A stretch of 47,011 bases of DNA from CALKYB01 sp964510575 (lineage in GTDB: Bacteria > Bdellovibrionota_C > UBA2361 > SZUA-149 > CALKYB01): assembly GCA_964510575.1 (NCBI GenBank), contig CAZECN010000022.1, forward strand, positions 1 through 47,011, read 5' to 3'. Of this stretch, positions 17,574 through 25,280 are shown one piece after another. The notes below the pieces were generated by a model. The model ran no database searches, had not been told where the DNA came from, and worked only from the letters and a program-made list of their open reading frames with translations. Numbering within the stretch: position 1 is the first letter of the stretch; every line of letters starts with the position of its first letter. A program made the position numbers and the translations under genes.

Positions 17574-17602
17574 TTGCTACTGTGGAAAATCTAACCTATT
17601 AT
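17574..17602 (+). promoter_or_regulatory. Candidate sigma-70 promoter for lolA-rimO
   Basis: TTGCTA (17574-17579) and TATTAT (17597-17602) with a 17-base spacer, 30 bases before the lolA start. Confidence 0.45.
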
Positions 17603-17632
17603 CTGACATTTCTCTGGAAAATTTAAATTTAT

Positions 17633-18370
17633 ATGATGAACTTAAGAGCCTCTACCCTGTTGATAGTTTTTATCGTTGCCCTGGTAAACCCAGCTTTTGC
17701 CGAGGGGGGGTCAGTGCTGAATGATTTTCAGTGTAAAAAGGACCTTGGTAGCTCTGCCAGGAAAGCCTTGCTGGCAGCAATGGATAAGCGTTTTCTAGGA
17801 ATCAGTGGTTTTTCTGCTGACTTTACTCAACTATCTAGAATGCTAGCTGGAACTCGAACGGTCTCTAATTCAGGTCGAGTGTCCTTTCTCAAGCCTGGCC
17901 GGATGAACTGGGTATATCAAGAGCCAAGGCAAAGATTCATCTCTGACGGGAAGACAGTTTGGTTTTACCAACCCGAGATGGAGAATGGCCAGGAGAAAGG
18001 AGGAGAGGTGACTCTAATAGATTTTAGTAGCGCATTCACTTCTGAAACTCCGGGCTCTTTTCTTCTTGGTTTAGGAACTCTAGCCAAAGACTTTGACCTC
18101 GTTACTGGTTGTGAAACTGGTGCTGGATATCTCGCCGAATTAAAGCCGAAGGTCGAAGATGAAAACTTGGAAGAGTTTCACCTCCTAGTTAGAAAACATG
18201 ACAACGTTTCCTTAGGAGCGAAGATTGTAGATTTCAGTGAGAACGAGACGATCATCCGTTTTCATAACCTTAGGATAAATCCGGGCCTTGAAGATAGTAG
18301 CTTTAATTTTGATATTCCGCGTGGAGTATTTATTGAGGATCATCGAAGACGCTCAAGTAGTACCCAATAA
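17633..18370 (+). CDS. lolA: Outer-membrane lipoprotein carrier protein LolA
   Basis: The 245-residue product has a signal peptide (about 1-23, ending near AFAEG). The LolA fold follows with GFSADFTQLSRM, a GRVSFLKPGRMNWVYQEPRQRFISDGKTVWFYQPE-type core (about 78-115), and a C-terminal segment typical of the family. LolA ferries lipoproteins across the periplasm from LolCDE to LolB, and the lipoprotein Pal is encoded divergently next to it. rimO follows after 15 bases, so the two are probably co-transcribed. Confidence 0.93.
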   Translation: MMNLRASTLLIVFIVALVNPAFAEGGSVLNDFQCKKDLGSSARKALLAAMDKRFLGISGFSADFTQLSRMLAGTRTVSNSGRVSFLKPGRMNWVYQEPRQRFISDGKTVWFYQPEMENGQEKGGEVTLIDFSSAFTSETPGSFLLGLGTLAKDFDLVTGCETGAGYLAELKPKVEDENLEEFHLLVRKHDNVSLGAKIVDFSENETIIRFHNLRINPGLEDSSFNFDIPRGVFIEDHRRRSSSTQ

Positions 18371-18385
18371 GTTGAAGATATAGAA

Positions 18386-19825
18386 GTGAATACTAAGCTC
18401 CCAATTTTTGGCGATAAGCCTCAAGAACCCGAAAGACCTCACGTGGCTCAAGAAAAATTTCTTGGAAATGCTGCAATAGTCACATTAGGTTGCGCGAAGA
18501 ACACAGTTGATTCTGAGGTGATGTTGGGAGCTCTTGCTAATCGTGGGTTTCGAACAGTGTCAGATCCTGAAAATGCCGAACTTGTTGTGGTTAACACCTG
18601 TGCATTTTTGGAATCTGCGGTTGAAGAAGGTGTGGACACTATTCTTTCACTAGCTGAGTTGAAAAAGACCGGAAGACTTAAGCAGCTACTGGTGGCGGGC
18701 TGTATGGTTGAGAGATACCGGAAAGATCTTGAGGAGAGCTTGCCAGAGGTTGACCGATTTATCTCAACTGACGAGCTTTTGTCAGTGGGTTCGGAAGAGA
18801 GTACTACAGAGCAGTGTTTCAATGAGGCTAGAAGACCTTATTTCCTTTACGATGAAACAATGCCTAGGGTTTTATCGACGGGAGCGCATAGCGTTTACTT
18901 AAAAATTTCTGAAGGCTGTGACCGACCTTGCTCCTTCTGCATTATCCCGAAGATTCGAGGGGGTTTTCGGTCTAGACCAATCAAATCGGTTGTTGCGGAA
19001 GCTTCAGATTTAGTTTCTCAAGGAGCAAAGGAACTTAACCTAATTGCTCAAGACCTTACCGCCTATGGAGATGATAGAGATGATGGTGCAAACCTGCTAG
19101 CTCTGCTTAAGCAGATGGATGGCATTCAGTCCGACAATGATTTTTGGATAAGACTATTTTACGCTTACCCAGTTGGTGTCAGCAAAGAATTCATTGAGGG
19201 TATACTCTCCCTAAACAGAGTGGCTGATTACTTGGATATGCCATTGCAGCACATAGCTGGGCCAGTGTTGAAATCTATGAAACGGCCATTGGGAGGTCGA
19301 AGAACTCAAGAGTTGATTGAGAACATTAGGCACTGGGCTCCAGAGCTAAAGCTAAGAACGACCTTTATCGTTGGGTTCCCTGGAGAGACAGAGGATGACG
19401 TCGATCAGCTCGTTGATTTTGTATCCCAGGGACATTTTGCCCACGTGGGAGTCTTTGCCTACTCTCAGGAAAAAGAAGCAGCCTCTTTCACTTATCCTAA
19501 TCAAATTGACCCGGAACTTGCCGAGGAAAGAAGAGCTAGGGTAATGCTTGCCCAACAAGGCGTGGTTGAGAAGCATCTTAAAAACTACATTGGCAAAGAA
19601 GTAGAAGTTCTAGTGGAGGGTAGTCACTCCGAGTCAGACCTGTTGATGACGGGCCGTGCCAGCTGGCAAGGGCCAGAGGTTGATGGAGAAGTTATCATCA
19701 ACCAAGTAGACGAACGTTGGTTAGATGCCAGTGGCCAATTAGATCATAGTAAAATAAAAGGACTGTTCACGAAGGTGAAAATATCCGAAGTGGCTGGTTA
19801 TGATTTGGTTGGTGAGTTGAAGTAG
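18386..19825 (+). CDS. rimO: Ribosomal protein S12 methylthiotransferase RimO
   Basis: A 479-residue radical-SAM enzyme that adds a methylthio group to the conserved Asp of ribosomal protein S12. The start is GTG, and no ATG exists before the first conserved motif. The N-terminal UPF0004 domain contains LGCAKNTVDSEVMLG (Cys36) and further cluster cysteines (VVNTCAF, VAGCMVERY). The radical-SAM site is C178-x3-C182-x2-C185 within CDRPCSFCIIPKIRG. The TRAM domain is at the C-terminus. The CAKN motif and C-terminus favour RimO over MiaB. A good intrinsic terminator follows. Confidence 0.95.
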   Translation: MNTKLPIFGDKPQEPERPHVAQEKFLGNAAIVTLGCAKNTVDSEVMLGALANRGFRTVSDPENAELVVVNTCAFLESAVEEGVDTILSLAELKKTGRLKQLLVAGCMVERYRKDLEESLPEVDRFISTDELLSVGSEESTTEQCFNEARRPYFLYDETMPRVLSTGAHSVYLKISEGCDRPCSFCIIPKIRGGFRSRPIKSVVAEASDLVSQGAKELNLIAQDLTAYGDDRDDGANLLALLKQMDGIQSDNDFWIRLFYAYPVGVSKEFIEGILSLNRVADYLDMPLQHIAGPVLKSMKRPLGGRRTQELIENIRHWAPELKLRTTFIVGFPGETEDDVDQLVDFVSQGHFAHVGVFAYSQEKEAASFTYPNQIDPELAEERRARVMLAQQGVVEKHLKNYIGKEVEVLVEGSHSESDLLMTGRASWQGPEVDGEVIINQVDERWLDASGQLDHSKIKGLFTKVKISEVAGYDLVGELK

Positions 19826-19843
19826 GTGAGCTGAAGTAACGGC

Positions 19844-19874
19844 TATTCAAACCAATTCGGGCTTGAATATTTTT
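19844..19874 (+). terminator. Intrinsic terminator after rimO
   Basis: TATTCAA (19844-19850) pairs with TTGAATA (19863-19869), followed by TTTTT (19870-19874), 19 bases after the rimO stop. Confidence 0.65.
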
Positions 19875-20001
19875 AGCGTAGGCTAGAATCAGGTGAGTAA
19901 GCCTTTAAGAGGTTCTTGTAGAGGCTCTCGAACGCCGCTGAGTTATCTAAGTCGCAGCGAGTAGGAGTTAGAACGAACTAAGATAAGGGCCTAGTAGGCG
20001 C

Positions 20002-20151
20002 TTAGGACGAGACTGGTGGTAGGGCTTCGACTATCGAACCTTCACTTTTCTGTCTTCTAAGCCGAGCACGAGTCTTGGCAGCACGCTTCTTTTCAATCCT
20101 AGCTTGACGCTTGTCTCGCTTCATTCCTGTAGTTTTTCCTAGTGAGGCCAT
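20002..20151 (-). CDS. Small 49-residue highly basic protein downstream of folA
   Basis: ATG at 20151 to TAA at 20002 encodes 49 residues beginning MASLGKTTGMKRDKRQARIE. The first two thirds are Lys/Arg-rich (KKRAAKTRARLRRQKSEG) and the C-terminus is neutral (SIVEALPPVSS). AGAG lies six bases before the ATG. The composition suggests RNA or ribosome binding, but it does not match S21, S31e/THX or L34 by eye. It lies 75 bases after folA on the same strand, so it could be the last cistron of thyA-folA. I judge it real because the reading frame, start region and composition agree, but the function is unknown. Confidence 0.6.
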   Translation of the reverse strand: MASLGKTTGMKRDKRQARIEKKRAAKTRARLRRQKSEGSIVEALPPVSS

Positions 20152-20226
20152 TTTTTTCTCTAAAAATTTATGGTTTCAAGGGAGCGGGAATCTATCACCA
20201 GTTTGGGGTTTGATCAACAAACTGAA

Positions 20227-20748
20227 TCAAGCACCTCTCTCATAGTTAATATAAGTAAATTCGTCGTGTTCTTCACGAAAAACCTCTTTAAATTTCTCCT
20301 CAAATGGAGGCATGAAGCAGTCTCCCTCAGCTTGAAGATGAACCTTCGTAAGGTAGACCATGTCCAGCAGGGGTAGTGTAGAGCGCCAAATCTCTTCTCC
20401 GCCAATTACCCAAATACGGTCCCCGGGTAGGTCATCTCGATTCAAAAGCTCCTCAACTGCCTTAATCGGGGAGCAGACCATCACCTCTACATCTTCTTCA
20501 GATTTCCAGTCAGCGTTTCTAGTAACCAAGACATTCTTTCTTTGTTTAAGGGGTCTATATTTGTCGGGGATCGACTCATAAGTCTTTCTACCCATCAAAA
20601 CTGTGTTGCCTTTGGTTAACTTGGCAAATCGTTTTTGGTCCTCTGGTAAGTGCCAGGGAATGTCTCCATCTTTACCAACCACTCGGGCATCCGTCATAGC
20701 AACTATCGCGGCTACGAGTTTCTTGTCTTTGGTTTTAGAGGTGGTCAT
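20227..20748 (-). CDS. folA: Dihydrofolate reductase
   Basis: A 173-residue enzyme reducing dihydrofolate to tetrahydrofolate with NADPH. VAAIVAMTDARVVGKDGDIPWHLPEDQKRF (about 12-41) has the substrate-site acidic residue after the PWHLPED core. VLMGRKTYESIP and WVIGGEEIW (GG in the NADPH site) complete the family pattern. It overlaps the thyA stop (TAATG arrangement), giving translational coupling. ThyA makes dihydrofolate and FolA recycles it, so the pairing is functional and common. Confidence 0.96.
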   Translation of the reverse strand: MTTSKTKDKKLVAAIVAMTDARVVGKDGDIPWHLPEDQKRFAKLTKGNTVLMGRKTYESIPDKYRPLKQRKNVLVTRNADWKSEEDVEVMVCSPIKAVEELLNRDDLPGDRIWVIGGEEIWRSTLPLLDMVYLTKVHLQAEGDCFMPPFEEKFKEVFREEHDEFTYINYERGA

Positions 20749-21557
20749 TAAACGGCTATCTTAAATTTAATATGAGGGTGCGCTTGGTATTCCTCAAGAG
20801 AAAAGTCTTCATAGTTAAAGGAGAATATATCTTTAACCTCGGGGTTCAGCTTCATAGTGGGCAGAGGTAATGGGTCTCTTTTTAATTGCTCTTTTGCGCC
20901 CTCAATATGGTTGGCGTAAATATGAGCATCTCCAAATGTATGAACAAACTCATGAGCCACCAGTCCTGTGGACTGAGCTATCATCATCAATAAAAGCGAG
21001 TAACTTGCAATATTAAACGGCACGCCTAACATCACGTCGGCAGAGCGCTGATAAAGTTGAAGACTGAGCTTTCCATTATTAACATAAAGCTGAAACATGG
21101 TGTGACAAGCTGGTGGTGCAACTTCAGGCAAGTCTCCTGGATTCCATGCCGAAACAATTATCCTTCGACTTTCTGGATTTTTCTTGAGAGTTTCAATCGC
21201 ATTGGAAATTTGGTCTACAGTGCTTCCGTCGGCTGCCAACCATCTTCTCCATTGCTTTCCATATACAGGACCAAGTTCTCCGGTCTCGTCGGCCCATTCA
21301 TCCCAAATGGAAACGCCTCTTTCCTTGAGCCAATTGATATTGGTGTCTCCCTGCAAAAACCAAAGCAGTTCAATGATTATAGATTTGAGATGACATTTCT
21401 TGGTGGTGACAAGGGGGAAGCCTTGGCTGAGATCAAATCGCAACTGTCTGCCAAATACCGATAGGGTTCCAGTTCCAGTTCGGTCCTCACGTATCGAGCC
21501 ATCGCCGTAGTCATTACTCCTGAGTATGTCCTCAACTAGATCTAGGTATTGTTTCAA
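20748..21557 (-). CDS. thyA: Thymidylate synthase
   Basis: The 269-residue product converts dUMP to dTMP with methylenetetrahydrofolate. DRTGTGTLSVFGRQLRFDL, the catalytic-Cys motif PPACHTMFQLYV and QLYQRSADVMLGVPFNIASY are all intact. The start is TTG at 21557. AAGGAGG lies eight bases before it, which is the strongest ribosome-binding site seen in this region and decides this start. A bipartite hairpin (21596-21634) lies in the upstream leader. Confidence 0.97.
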   Translation of the reverse strand: MKQYLDLVEDILRSNDYGDGSIREDRTGTGTLSVFGRQLRFDLSQGFPLVTTKKCHLKSIIIELLWFLQGDTNINWLKERGVSIWDEWADETGELGPVYGKQWRRWLAADGSTVDQISNAIETLKKNPESRRIIVSAWNPGDLPEVAPPACHTMFQLYVNNGKLSLQLYQRSADVMLGVPFNIASYSLLLMMIAQSTGLVAHEFVHTFGDAHIYANHIEGAKEQLKRDPLPLPTMKLNPEVKDIFSFNYEDFSLEEYQAHPHIKFKIAV

Positions 21558-21869
21558 GTCTTTTGCCTCCTTGCTGCTGCCTTGACCGTGATAAAGCTAG
21601 CCCTGATTGAGACCATCAATCAAGCGAGGCTAGCGAACAGTTGTTTAATAAGTTAAGTGCTTGCATTTATTAAGCTTAGCTTGTTTTTATGAAGGAAAAG
21701 CTTGTATTTATCTGATTATATAGGTAAATAGTCAGGAATTATGGACTTTGGTCTCAGGCTAAAGATGATTAGTGCGAAGCTTGGCACTCTTATTCTATAA
21801 CTTTGATTGTCTTTGGGCGGTGGGTGTTTCTGGCTGAAATAAGGGATTAAGATTTATAATCTGGATGTT
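21558..21869. other. 312-base divergent gap between thyA and the EPS operon
   Basis: No gene seen. It contains the thyA ribosome-binding site, the 21596-21634 hairpin and AT-rich stretches that should hold the divergent promoters. TATAAT at 21855-21860 is perfect but has no -35 at the right distance and lies only 10-12 bases before the glycosyltransferase start. Confidence 0.5.
21596..21634. repeat. Bipartite inverted repeat in the thyA leader
   Basis: GCTAGCC (21596-21602) pairs with GGCTAGC (21628-21634), and GATTGA (21605-21610) pairs with TCAATC (21616-21621) inside it. No T tract follows on either strand, so it is more likely a leader structure or binding site than a terminator. Thymidylate synthase is known to bind its own mRNA in some organisms; whether that applies here is speculation. 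Confidence 0.5.
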
Positions 21870-22862
21870 GTGATGAAACTAGTTTCAATAGTTGTACCTC
21901 TCTACAACGAAGAGGAAAACGTAGAGGCTCTTTATAAGGAGCTGACCTCAGTCATTGATGACTGTAACCTTAACGCAGAGTTCGTTTTGGTTGATGATGG
22001 ATCCTCCGATAGTACCGTAGAAAAAGTTAAAGAGATTGCTGGAAAGGACCCACGCTTAAAACTCGTTTGTTTTCGAAGAAACTTCGGACAGACTGCTGCT
22101 ATGCAAGCTGGTTTCGATCATACCCAAGGAGATATTGTTATTACCTTGGATGGTGATCTTCAAAATGATCCAGCCGAAATTCCTCGAATGATTGAAAAGT
22201 TAGAGGAGGGTTACGATTTAGTAGCTGGTTGGAGGAAAGATAGAAAAGATAAGCTTGTTTCAAGAAAGCTACCTTCGATGCTAGCCAACCGCTTGATCTC
22301 TAAAATTACAAACGTACAGCTTCATGACTATGGCTGCACTTTGAAAGCTATGAGCGGAGAAGTTGCAAGAAATCTACATCTCTATGGAGAGATGCACCGA
22401 TTTATCCCTGCACTTGCTGCTGAGATGGGTGTTAAGATTGCCGAAATACCTGTGAACCATCGTCCTAGACTTCATGGTGAGTCGAAGTATGGAATCTCCA
22501 GAACCTTCAGAGTTCTTCTGGATCTTTTGACAGTAAAGTTCTTTTTACGTTTCTCTACACGACCCCTCCATATGTTTGGAATCATGGGTATGGTGACAGG
22601 TGGGCTTGGTGCAGTAGTGATGGCTTACCTGGCCTTCTGTAGAATGTTCCTTTCGATGCCACTTGCAGACCGACCATTGTTGCTAGTCGCTACTATGCTT
22701 GTTTTGATTGGAAGCCAGTTCATTTGCTTTGGTTTACTAGCCGAGATTCTGGTTAGAACTCATTTCGAGTCTCAAGGTAAAAAGACTTACACTGTAAGGG
22801 ACGTATTCTCTGGAGGTGGTCGAGACAACGTTGAACCTTTGCCAACAACTAGGTTTGGTTGA
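21870..22862 (+). CDS. GT2 family glycosyltransferase with C-terminal membrane helices (polyprenyl-phosphate type)
   Basis: A 330-residue GT-A fold enzyme. VSIVVPLYNEEENVEALYKEL opens the domain, DDGSSDST (about 42-49) and the DxD region TLDGDLQNDP (about 91-100) bind the nucleotide sugar, and RHxF-like RPRLHGESKYG follows. Two membrane segments at about 238-260 and 270-297 place it in the DPM1/GtrB/ArnC-like group, which usually moves a sugar from a nucleotide donor to undecaprenyl phosphate. The start is GTG at 21870 with an ATG three bases later; either could be used. It is the first gene of the 21870-30151 polysaccharide operon. Confidence 0.88.
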   Translation: MMKLVSIVVPLYNEEENVEALYKELTSVIDDCNLNAEFVLVDDGSSDSTVEKVKEIAGKDPRLKLVCFRRNFGQTAAMQAGFDHTQGDIVITLDGDLQNDPAEIPRMIEKLEEGYDLVAGWRKDRKDKLVSRKLPSMLANRLISKITNVQLHDYGCTLKAMSGEVARNLHLYGEMHRFIPALAAEMGVKIAEIPVNHRPRLHGESKYGISRTFRVLLDLLTVKFFLRFSTRPLHMFGIMGMVTGGLGAVVMAYLAFCRMFLSMPLADRPLLLVATMLVLIGSQFICFGLLAEILVRTHFESQGKKTYTVRDVFSGGGRDNVEPLPTTRFG

Positions 22863-22920
22863 AAGAATCCGGAAGTCGATTAGGCCGCTCCCTCGATAGA
22901 TAAATAGCTTTAGCAATAAA

Positions 22921-24132
22921 ATGAAAGTAGTAATTGATGCCAGAAAGCTAGGGGATGGAGGAATTGGGAGTTATCTTGAGACTCTGATTACAGGGCTTTT
23001 ATCTTTACAGGAACGAAGCTTAAACCTATCTCTACTTGTTGCCCCATCCTATTTTACTAGTCAATTTTCCGAGCAGCTCAATAGTGATTTTGGTAACGAA
23101 TCTTTTCAGGTTCTAACTGAAGGTTCTAAGAAATATTCTTTTTCAGAGTATTTTCTTTTGCCTTTCCGTCAGAGAAAGTTACTTGCTGACAGTGATATCT
23201 TTCATTCTCCTCACTACACGTTACCCTTTGGGCTGAGCTGCAAGTCGATAGTGACTATTCACGATGTTATCCATATCTCTCATCCAGAAAACGCAACTCA
23301 TAGTTTTCTAGGGCCTAAGTTGATTGCATCGGCAGCAAGCAGGGCTGATGGAATAATTACAGTTAGTGATGCTGCGAAAGAGAGCATTCTGCGTCATGTG
23401 AGGGTGAATCAAGATAAGCTAACAGTTATTTATAATTCACTTCGTCAATCGCTGCCTAAGTCCCTGAGCCAATCAGTTCACTTGTCGAAAGAGTCTTTAA
23501 GAGAGCTAAGTCTTAGCAAGAGTTTTTACCTTTTTGTGGGAAGTGATCGGCCTCATAAGGGGTTTACTGAACTAGTCGAAGCCTGGAAACTTCTTAAGGA
23601 AAGACAGTCTGGGCAGGTTCCTGAGATCGTAATAGTTGGAAATCGTTTTGGACCAGCCTCTCGGCGTTTTGTTGAAGAGGCTGGGCTTAGTGCTAATTTG
23701 AAGTTTGTAGGCAGTGTAGATGAGCAGACTCTTGCTAGGCTTTACCAAAGTTCTAAAGCTCTACTGCTTCCTTCAAGAGAGGAGGGCTTTGGTCTTTCTG
23801 CACTAGAGGCTATGCACTTTGGTTCCCCGGTAATTTGCTCTCCGGTTCCCGCTATTGAGGAAGTTTGTGGTGCTGCCGCCTTAGTAGCGAGAGATTTCTC
23901 TTCTGCCGCGTTGTTGGAGGCAGTAGAGGCATTCGATAAAGATGAGGAACTTTGTTCTGAGCTTATTGAGCTTGGTAAAAGACAAAGTTTAAATTTTGAA
24001 ATTGAAAAAATGGCCCGAAAAACCCTGAACTATTACCAGCGAGTGTTGACTGGCAGTTCTTTTGAAGTGGAAGATCCTTCCTCGACAAGGGTTGCCAAGG
24101 GGCAGAAGAATCGTATGTGGAGTGGGCAATGA
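22921..24132 (+). CDS. GT4 family glycosyltransferase
   Basis: A 403-residue two-Rossmann (GT-B) enzyme. DARKLGDGGIGSYLETLI gives the N-terminal Gly-rich loop. The C-terminal domain has LFVGSDRPHKGFTELVEAW and the donor-site motif PSREEGFGLSALEAMHFGSPVI (about 281-302), with the E-x7-E spacing of GT4. The sugar is not predictable from sequence. The gene overlaps the next by 4 bases (ATGA). Confidence 0.9.
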   Translation: MKVVIDARKLGDGGIGSYLETLITGLLSLQERSLNLSLLVAPSYFTSQFSEQLNSDFGNESFQVLTEGSKKYSFSEYFLLPFRQRKLLADSDIFHSPHYTLPFGLSCKSIVTIHDVIHISHPENATHSFLGPKLIASAASRADGIITVSDAAKESILRHVRVNQDKLTVIYNSLRQSLPKSLSQSVHLSKESLRELSLSKSFYLFVGSDRPHKGFTELVEAWKLLKERQSGQVPEIVIVGNRFGPASRRFVEEAGLSANLKFVGSVDEQTLARLYQSSKALLLPSREEGFGLSALEAMHFGSPVICSPVPAIEEVCGAAALVARDFSSAALLEAVEAFDKDEELCSELIELGKRQSLNFEIEKMARKTLNYYQRVLTGSSFEVEDPSSTRVAKGQKNRMWSGQ

Positions 24133-25271
24133 AAGTAGCGATTGTTCACGATTGGTTAGTTGGAATGCGGGGAGGAGAAAAATGTCTCGAGGTACTTTGT
24201 TTAATGTACCCTGAGGCCGACATTTTTACCTTGATTCATAACAGAGAAGAAATCAGTCCTCAGATTAATAGCCACAATATTTTTCCGAGTAAGCTTCAGA
24301 AGCTACCCGGGGTTCGCAAGTTTTATCGTTATCTTCTTCCTTTCATGCCCTTAGTTGCGAAAGAACTTAGTGCCAAGCTGGGTGACTATGACTTAGTAAT
24401 TTCTATCAGTCATTGCTTTGCCAAGAATATTCGAGTGCCTGAGGGGGTGCCTCATATTTGTTATTGCCTATCCCCGATGCGCTATATTTGGGATCAGTAT
24501 GACTCCTACTTTAAAGGAAGAAGCATAGAGCCTTTGGTAAGACCCATCGCGGGCATGCTTAGAAAATGGGATCGGGGTGCTGAGGGGGTAACTAGATTAG
24601 TAGCAATTAGTGAGTTTGTTCAAAGAAGAATTCAGAGATGTTATGGCCTTGAATCTGAAGTAATTTACCCTCCTGTAGATTGCGCGGCTTTTGGTTCAGA
24701 GGCTTTGAAAAAAGCTGAGAAGAAAGATAACTTTTTGGTGGTCAATGCATTGGTTCCATACAAAAATACCCATGTTGTAGTCGAAGCTTTCAGAGAGCTA
24801 GACCTCCCACTTGTTGTTGTCGGTAGAGGTCCAGAGGCTTCGCGAATTCATCAGCTTGCTGGCCCGAGGACCAGTTTTAAGAGCTTTGTCTCTGAACAAG
24901 AGCTTAGAATGCTTTATAGAACCAGTAGGGCAATGGTCTTTGCCGCGGAGGAAGATTTTGGCATAACTCCAGTAGAGAATCAGGCGGCAGGTCGTCCAGT
25001 TATAGCCTTGGGTAAAGGCGGCGCGTTGGAGACGGTGGAAGACAGTCGCTCGGGTCTATTCTTCGAAGAGGTTAGTGTGGGTCAAGTCAAAGCAGCAGTT
25101 AAGAGATTTGTGGCAAATGAAAGCCAGTTTGAGGAAAAGGATTGCGTCAACAATGCTGCGAAGTTTTCTTTGTCTCGATTTCAAAGAGACTTTTCTGAAC
25201 TTGTGGATCAAGTGATTAGTCAAAAAAGTAAATCAGATATGACTCTTAGTAAGTTGGCCGAAGGGGCTTAG
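24129..25271 (+). CDS. GT4 family glycosyltransferase
   Basis: About 380 residues. I chose the ATG at 24129, which overlaps the previous stop as ATGA. A start at 24117 would add only MEWA. The N-terminus VAIVHDWLVGMRGGEKCLEVL is typical of capsule/EPS GT4 enzymes. The C-terminal donor site is AAEEDFGITPVENQAAGRPVIALGKGGALET. With its neighbour it probably adds successive sugars to the lipid-linked repeat on the cytosolic membrane face. Confidence 0.9.
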   Translation: MKVAIVHDWLVGMRGGEKCLEVLCLMYPEADIFTLIHNREEISPQINSHNIFPSKLQKLPGVRKFYRYLLPFMPLVAKELSAKLGDYDLVISISHCFAKNIRVPEGVPHICYCLSPMRYIWDQYDSYFKGRSIEPLVRPIAGMLRKWDRGAEGVTRLVAISEFVQRRIQRCYGLESEVIYPPVDCAAFGSEALKKAEKKDNFLVVNALVPYKNTHVVVEAFRELDLPLVVVGRGPEASRIHQLAGPRTSFKSFVSEQELRMLYRTSRAMVFAAEEDFGITPVENQAAGRPVIALGKGGALETVEDSRSGLFFEEVSVGQVKAAVKRFVANESQFEEKDCVNNAAKFSLSRFQRDFSELVDQVISQKSKSDMTLSKLAEGA

Positions 25272-25280
25272 TTTTTTGCG

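Larger units (their letters stand above)
17292..17632. other. 341-base divergent intergenic region between pal and lolA with several hairpins
   Basis: No convincing protein gene. It holds the lolA promoter candidate, an 8-bp perfect hairpin (17445-17452 with 17468-17475) and a second 10-bp hairpin (17490-17499 with 17545-17554). There is also a possible fold on the minus strand pairing the region near 17340 (GGCCGGG) with CTCGGCC near 17430. It could be a structured pal leader or a small RNA. No known RNA family was recognised. Confidence 0.5.

Noticed and set aside
19870..20000. Possible tRNA-like or small RNA on the minus strand (GTTCGA and short stems)
   Set aside because: No acceptor pairing, anticodon arm or T arm could be built around the GTTCGA; short stems such as CGCTG/CAGCG are at chance level.
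20002..20151. The small basic frame as ribosomal protein S21 (rpsU), L34 or THX
   Set aside because: Length, start sequence and C-terminus do not match any of them; left as an unknown small protein.
21855..21860. Perfect TATAAT as promoter of the EPS operon
   Set aside because: No -35 hexamer lies 16-18 bases upstream, and it is only 10-12 bases before the start codon; kept only as a note in the gap entry.
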